Assembly: GCA_002690445.1 (NCBI GenBank)
Contig: NZER01000125.1
Location: 1 to 6,349 of the forward strand
Direction of reading: 5' to 3'
DNA from: Candidatus Pacearchaeota archaeon
GTDB taxonomy: Archaea > Nanoarchaeota > Nanoarchaeia > Pacearchaeales > GW2011-AR1
Length of the DNA stretch: 6,349 nt
Under the pieces are notes generated by a model, which was given only the letters and a program-made list of their open reading frames with translations, searched no databases and was not told the DNA's origin. Of the stretch, positions 5,401 to 6,349 are shown in pieces (position 1 is the first letter of the stretch; each line of letters opens with the position of its first letter). The position numbers and the translations under genes are program-made.

Positions 5401-5833
5401 GACGAAAGGGACAACAGGGGCCGCGGCGACGACTGGGACGAAAACTCCACCGACGACGTCGCCAGTGAAGCCAAAAGAGCCTCCGCCGCCGGCGGCAAAG
5501 AAGACCGCGCTCAAAGACAAAGGAGACGATATGTTCAGTGATATGGGGTTCCAGGAGCGCGCTGAACTCGATCGATGGGGAAAGCTTGCTGGTCTTCTAG
5601 ATGAGAGAGATCTTTCCGCAGCAGAACGGCGAGCGCTTCCTGGTAGTGATTTTGCACTTCCTGGAAAAGGCGAGGGCCCAAAAGGCAAACAGGCCGGCTC
5701 TTATCCCATTCCTGATGAAAGCCATGGTAGGTCGGCCCTAAGTATGGTGGCAAAGCATGGGACCTCAGAGGAAAAAGCAAAGGTTCGTGCTGCTGTAAAG
5801 AGGAAGTTCCCCGGCATTAAACAAGGAAAATAA
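2492..5833 (+). CDS. Giant (1113 aa) disordered, internally duplicated phage protein; candidate virion/prohead core or scaffold component
   Basis: I do not recognise the protein as a whole. Most of it is low-complexity and charged (runs of D/E, K/R, G, P, A), with one visible cysteine (C17), so it is predicted to be largely disordered. Short ordered-looking islands are spaced along it. These are helices at 3-20, 156-172, 303-321 and 836-857; two EXXELxRWxxLAGL segments at 475-488 and 1022-1035; a Glu/Pro run at 702-712; a Thr/Ala/Pro tandem repeat at 929-990; and a conserved-looking C-terminal domain at about 1041-1113. LSE/A (18-21), LEE/G (378-381) and LSE/G (488-491) resemble T4 gp21 protease sites. 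The GTG start follows a 23 bp gap with only a weak GGGG (2478-2481) as Shine-Dalgarno; it was chosen because a stop lies just upstream in frame and MRKQ recurs at 471-474. Residues 152 onward may once have been a separate gene. The structural role is inferred from architecture only. Confidence 0.8.
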   Translation: MRKQQFLKIIKEETQICLSEAFVEVDPSLARKRPGTAPKRLKTSTGYSGAEQGLGAGLSGVIKSTRKHDVDTAKQKIDQEEGDSDGGKLRASQRKQGLDAAVAANIATRGDAEEDEPTAGTNIYHLPSDPDEVVDTPDPSRVTRKKKDVQEMKTAKSKILRIIREEVKAILATNGREEVYELDPAALLDEMMKPINEEESKYGYSPEQALGYGTVSHKPSHTTEYTAVDPETEATQIVSRGRSPLTGEAESGEKTHARDVATGRDRYRAFGKSAVKGEKPHPNTELAIMDAEERMDDLFREGESKQHLKALVLQELAKIREQDDDGAVKEGEDDKKKKKEKVMKKYGPRDVGRPTASWSDREQGKIKAGAPRGREVELEEGPDLEPSEGEVSSVDFASGKKTVSKPRGKKDVPVDVPGDRRRQRASDREKSIQMVWGDDGPDRNPADPPPRPVTSKTIKIDEDDSAEAKKMRKQESLELNRWRELAGLSEGPLSRGGYSTRPEHSGDPDHQEEAPDAPGNGGGVAPEVEYVQSEYPEKHWTEYGEPDEGVMGDYEDYEEGGLVISQGENEAALEAAAAAAATQREKEKMLPGETGSKSTDAEYHELINRRDPKTGKVVKEGKSRQELEREYRKKKGLPPPAEDKAIGQESGPLQGKRDPFQSTARVELPDDGESVSDVDAPGWPHELPARSPSTLRPAGGFPEPEPEPAPEPGVAGLQAPTIDTHGFDVTVQDDRPEQPVDPTSLPGIALRAAEKTRQDAVHDAWEDDIISASEREHFTDDELYDAYKTSTDADSGVVVEPVMTRGPWPGDPTLRDIRLDRLRKKAAQEDARRRRGEIKEELDRRLQELVAGINLQEEEEAPKLSKIQQMRQAQGMSAKPKTTGTFSQVSTTGGKTTLSSTDPGATVGSVNKQADDFMSDVRGPSKKTSTTPTAATTTTATGTTGATTPTTTTPAATTTPTTPTTATTAATKGTTGAAATTGTKTPPTTSPVKPKEPPPPAAKKTALKDKGDDMFSDMGFQERAELDRWGKLAGLLDERDLSAAERRALPGSDFALPGKGEGPKGKQAGSYPIPDESHGRSALSMVAKHGTSEEKAKVRAAVKRKFPGIKQGK
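2498..2668 (+). repeat. Internal duplication in the giant protein, unit 1 (residues 3-59)
   Basis: The unit holds KQQFLKIIKEE (3-13), VEVDPSL (23-29) and GYSGAEQGLGAG (46-57). Each has a counterpart in the same order in residues 156-215, at offsets of 153, 157 and 156-157 residues. Confidence 0.6.
2923..2931 (+). other. A9 homopolymer tract at a possible gene-fusion junction
   Basis: Nine A residues lie in the codons AGA AAA AAA AAG and include the slippery heptamer A AAA AAG (2926-2932) in the reading frame. Loss of one A would make the upstream frame end at the TGA 2946-2948, overlapping the ATG at 2945 as ATGA. Confidence 0.6.
2931..2934 (+). promoter_or_regulatory. Possible internal ribosome binding site in the giant gene
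   Basis: AGGA directly after an A tract lies 10 nt before the in-frame ATG at 2945 (Met152). An internal start here would give a product beginning MKTAKSKILRII, which resembles the start of the full-length protein. This is suggestive only; chance AGGA sites are common. Confidence 0.35.
2957..3136 (+). repeat. Internal duplication in the giant protein, unit 2 (residues 156-215)
   Basis: The unit holds KSKILRIIREE (156-166), YELDPAAL (180-187) and GYSPEQALGYG (203-213). The first block matches unit 1 by the pattern K..(F/I)L(K/R)II(K/R)EE. The GYS block matches after a one-residue gap. Confidence 0.6.
3914..3955 (+). repeat. ELxRWxxLAGL segment, copy 1 (residues 475-488)
   Basis: ESLELNRWRELAGL shares 9 of 14 residues with residues 1022-1035. 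It is preceded by MRKQ, as at the protein's own N-terminus, and followed by SEG, making an LSE/G site. Confidence 0.7.
4387..4396 (+). other. A10 homopolymer tract within the giant gene
   Basis: Ten A residues lie in codons CGA AAA AAA AAA (Arg-Lys-Lys-Lys, residues 632-635). A shift of one base in either direction reaches a stop within about 15 codons. It is a candidate for transcriptional slippage or a sequencing indel. Confidence 0.5.
4595..4630 (+). repeat. Glu/Pro dipeptide run in the giant protein (residues 702-713)
   Basis: PEPEPEPAPEPG is a short stiff linker-like stretch in the most GC-rich part of the gene (47 of 60 bases are G or C at 4561-4620, counted by eye). Confidence 0.7.
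5276..5461 (+). repeat. Two imperfect 93-bp tandem units coding for Thr/Ala/Pro-rich sequence
   Basis: Units at 5276-5368 and 5369-5461 align without a shift: GACGACGCCTACA at 5278 and 5371, and GGACAACAGGGG starting at 5316 and 5409, both 93 bp apart. Each unit codes for 31 residues with the pattern xTTPTxATTxxTxGTTGA. The stretch is mucin-like and presumably an extended linker. The many ACG/GCG codons make the DNA itself GAC/CGA-repetitive. Confidence 0.8.
5555..5596 (+). repeat. ELxRWxxLAGL segment, copy 2 (residues 1022-1035)
   Basis: ERAELDRWGKLAGL repeats the E..EL.RW..LAGL pattern of residues 475-488. It is followed by LDER instead of SEG, so no canonical cleavage-like site follows it. 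Confidence 0.7.
5612..5830 (+). other. Conserved-looking C-terminal domain of the giant protein (residues 1041-1113)
   Basis: The end of the giant protein departs from low complexity and reads ALPGSDFALPG (1048-1058), YPIPDESHGRSAL (1071-1083), HGTSEEKAKVRAAV (1089-1102) and KFPGI (1105-1109). I recall this layout (ALP.S.FA.PG, YPI.D..H.R.AL..V..HGT.EEK..V...V...FP.I) as a small module found in various phage-encoded proteins, possibly a DUF; I cannot confirm the family name here. It is the only part of the protein likely to give a database hit. Confidence 0.65.
5824..5827 (+). promoter_or_regulatory. Ribosome binding site of the 3'-truncated gene
   Basis: AGGA within AAGGAAAA lies 9 nt before the ATG at 5837, overlapping the last codons of the giant gene. 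It decides the start of this truncated gene. Confidence 0.6.
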
Positions 5834-5836
5834 ATA

Positions 5837-6349
5837 ATGAGCATAGATTATGAACAACTCAAAAGTCTTGTTAAGGAGGCAATGTTTACTGGTGGTGGGA
5901 TTAATGAACCCTCGGCTCCTGAAAACGTACCGCATCGGATGCCTGCCGCCGACAATGATGAGAAAGAACAAGACCGCGGTGATGAAAAGGCCAATAAATT
6001 ATATCAAATGGCAGTTGATGCAAGAGAGGCTGTTGAAATACTTGTAGAAGCTCTTGATGAACCGATCTTTGATGGAGCATATGAGCATGCCTTCAAGGCC
6101 TCTGCGTGTCTTCGCAGAGCTATTAACAGCCTTGAAGATAGTGGAGCACACCCCATGCCTGATCAACAGGTGGTGGCTGGCCCCAGAAAACAACAAAGGT
6201 ATAATGCATATGGCTCCGGAGCAGCGGGTGATTATACCGGCGGAGCTGGCATGGGACACTTTGCAATGCCATCTGGCGCCGGTGGTACTATGTTTGAAAA
6301 CGAAGGGGGAGAGGCCCCGAGTGCAGTAAAGAAGGAGGCATTGAAAAAA
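5837..6349 (+). CDS. Unrecognised helical plus Gly-rich phage protein, N-terminal part (3' truncated by window)
   Basis: The ATG at 5837 opens a frame that stays open for 171 codons to the last base, so the C-terminus is missing. The start is supported by AGGA at 5824-5827 (9 nt spacer) and by a position 3 bp after the preceding stop. Residues 1-15 (MSIDYEQLKSLVKEA) form a short amphipathic helix ending KE/A, with Glu at residue 14, like the tags of the genes at 1246 and 1944, although the sequence itself differs. Residues 16-50 are flexible and acidic. Residues 53-100 form a helical region (YQMAVDAREAVEILVEALDE). Residues 124-158 are Gly/Ala/Met-rich (GGAGMGHFAMPSGAGG) and then acidic. The protein is probably cotranscribed with the giant gene. 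I assign no function; a virion-associated protein is a guess from context. The frame carries more convincing protein composition than any overlapping frame in this stretch. Confidence 0.8.
   Translation, partial: MSIDYEQLKSLVKEAMFTGGGINEPSAPENVPHRMPAADNDEKEQDRGDEKANKLYQMAVDAREAVEILVEALDEPIFDGAYEHAFKASACLRRAINSLEDSGAHPMPDQQVVAGPRKQQRYNAYGSGAAGDYTGGAGMGHFAMPSGAGGTMFENEGGEAPSAVKKEALKK

Noticed and set aside
5056..5688. A 210-codon open frame on the - strand, rich in Val and Ala
   Set aside because: It is antisense to the Thr/Ala/Pro repeat; ACG/GCG codons read backwards give CGT/CGC-type frames with few stops. Its product is low-complexity and there is no ribosome binding site in context.
5826..5839. 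AAAATAAATAATG as a T4-type late promoter (TATAAATA)
   Set aside because: The match is incomplete, and the A/T richness is explained by the stop codon and start region between two closely packed genes.
6054..6329. A 91-codon + strand frame near the 3' end
   Set aside because: It overlaps the frame that begins at 5837, which has a ribosome binding site, sits 3 bp after the previous stop and stays open for 171 codons.
1..6349. CRISPR array, tRNA, insertion sequence or attachment site
   Set aside because: I saw no regularly spaced direct repeats, no cloverleaf-like segment, no inverted terminal repeats and no transposase or integrase frame. The only intergenic gaps are 2, 23 and 3 bp.

Overview
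The window looks like part of a tailed double-stranded DNA phage genome, probably an uncultured environmental or marine myovirus-like phage. The evidence is style of organisation. All six real genes lie on the + strand, packed head to tail with 4-17 bp overlaps or gaps of 2-23 bp. There are no RNA genes, no transposase and no intergenic stretch longer than 23 bp. Host and virus family cannot be read from the sequence, and no hallmark gene (capsid, portal, terminase, polymerase) is present.

Layout. (1) 1-366: the C-terminal part of a zinc metallopeptidase-like protein. Its HELVH motif lies at the window edge, upstream of the first possible start codon. (2) 350-1249: a DEDDh 3'-5' exonuclease. 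(3) 1246-1941: a second HExxH protein, apparently a distant paralogue of the first. (4) 1944-2468: a HAD-superfamily phosphatase. (5) 2492-5833: a 1113-residue, very polar, GC-rich, largely disordered protein. It has internal duplications, a 2 x 31-residue Thr/Ala/Pro repeat and a small conserved C-terminal domain. (6) 5837-6349: an unrecognised helical plus Gly-rich protein that runs off the 3' end.

The most striking signal is that genes 2, 3 and 4, which encode three unrelated folds, begin with the same 8-residue core, MKLL(L/F)ENW, and reach a Lys-Glu at residues 13-15. The first 28 nt of genes 2 and 4 are identical, while the gene 3 copy differs mainly at synonymous sites. The tag of gene 2 ends LKE/A, and gene 5 starts with a segment ending LSE/A and has an internal LSE/G. 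This resembles the [L/I]xE/[A/G] sites cut by the T4 gp21 prohead protease and the short N-terminal capsid-targeting sequences of T4 internal head proteins. My working hypothesis is a tagged enzyme cassette (peptidase, exonuclease, peptidase, phosphatase) loaded into the prohead, with the giant disordered protein as a possible core, scaffold or carrier that holds several copies of related segments. This is inference; the tag could instead be a docking peptide for another virion or replication protein.

Gene 5 also carries a possible gene-fusion scar. Residues 152 onward look like a diverged duplicate of residues 1-60. The junction has an A9 tract, a Shine-Dalgarno-like AGGA and an ATGA. Removing one A would end the upstream frame exactly in an ATGA overlap, the same junction type as genes 2/3.
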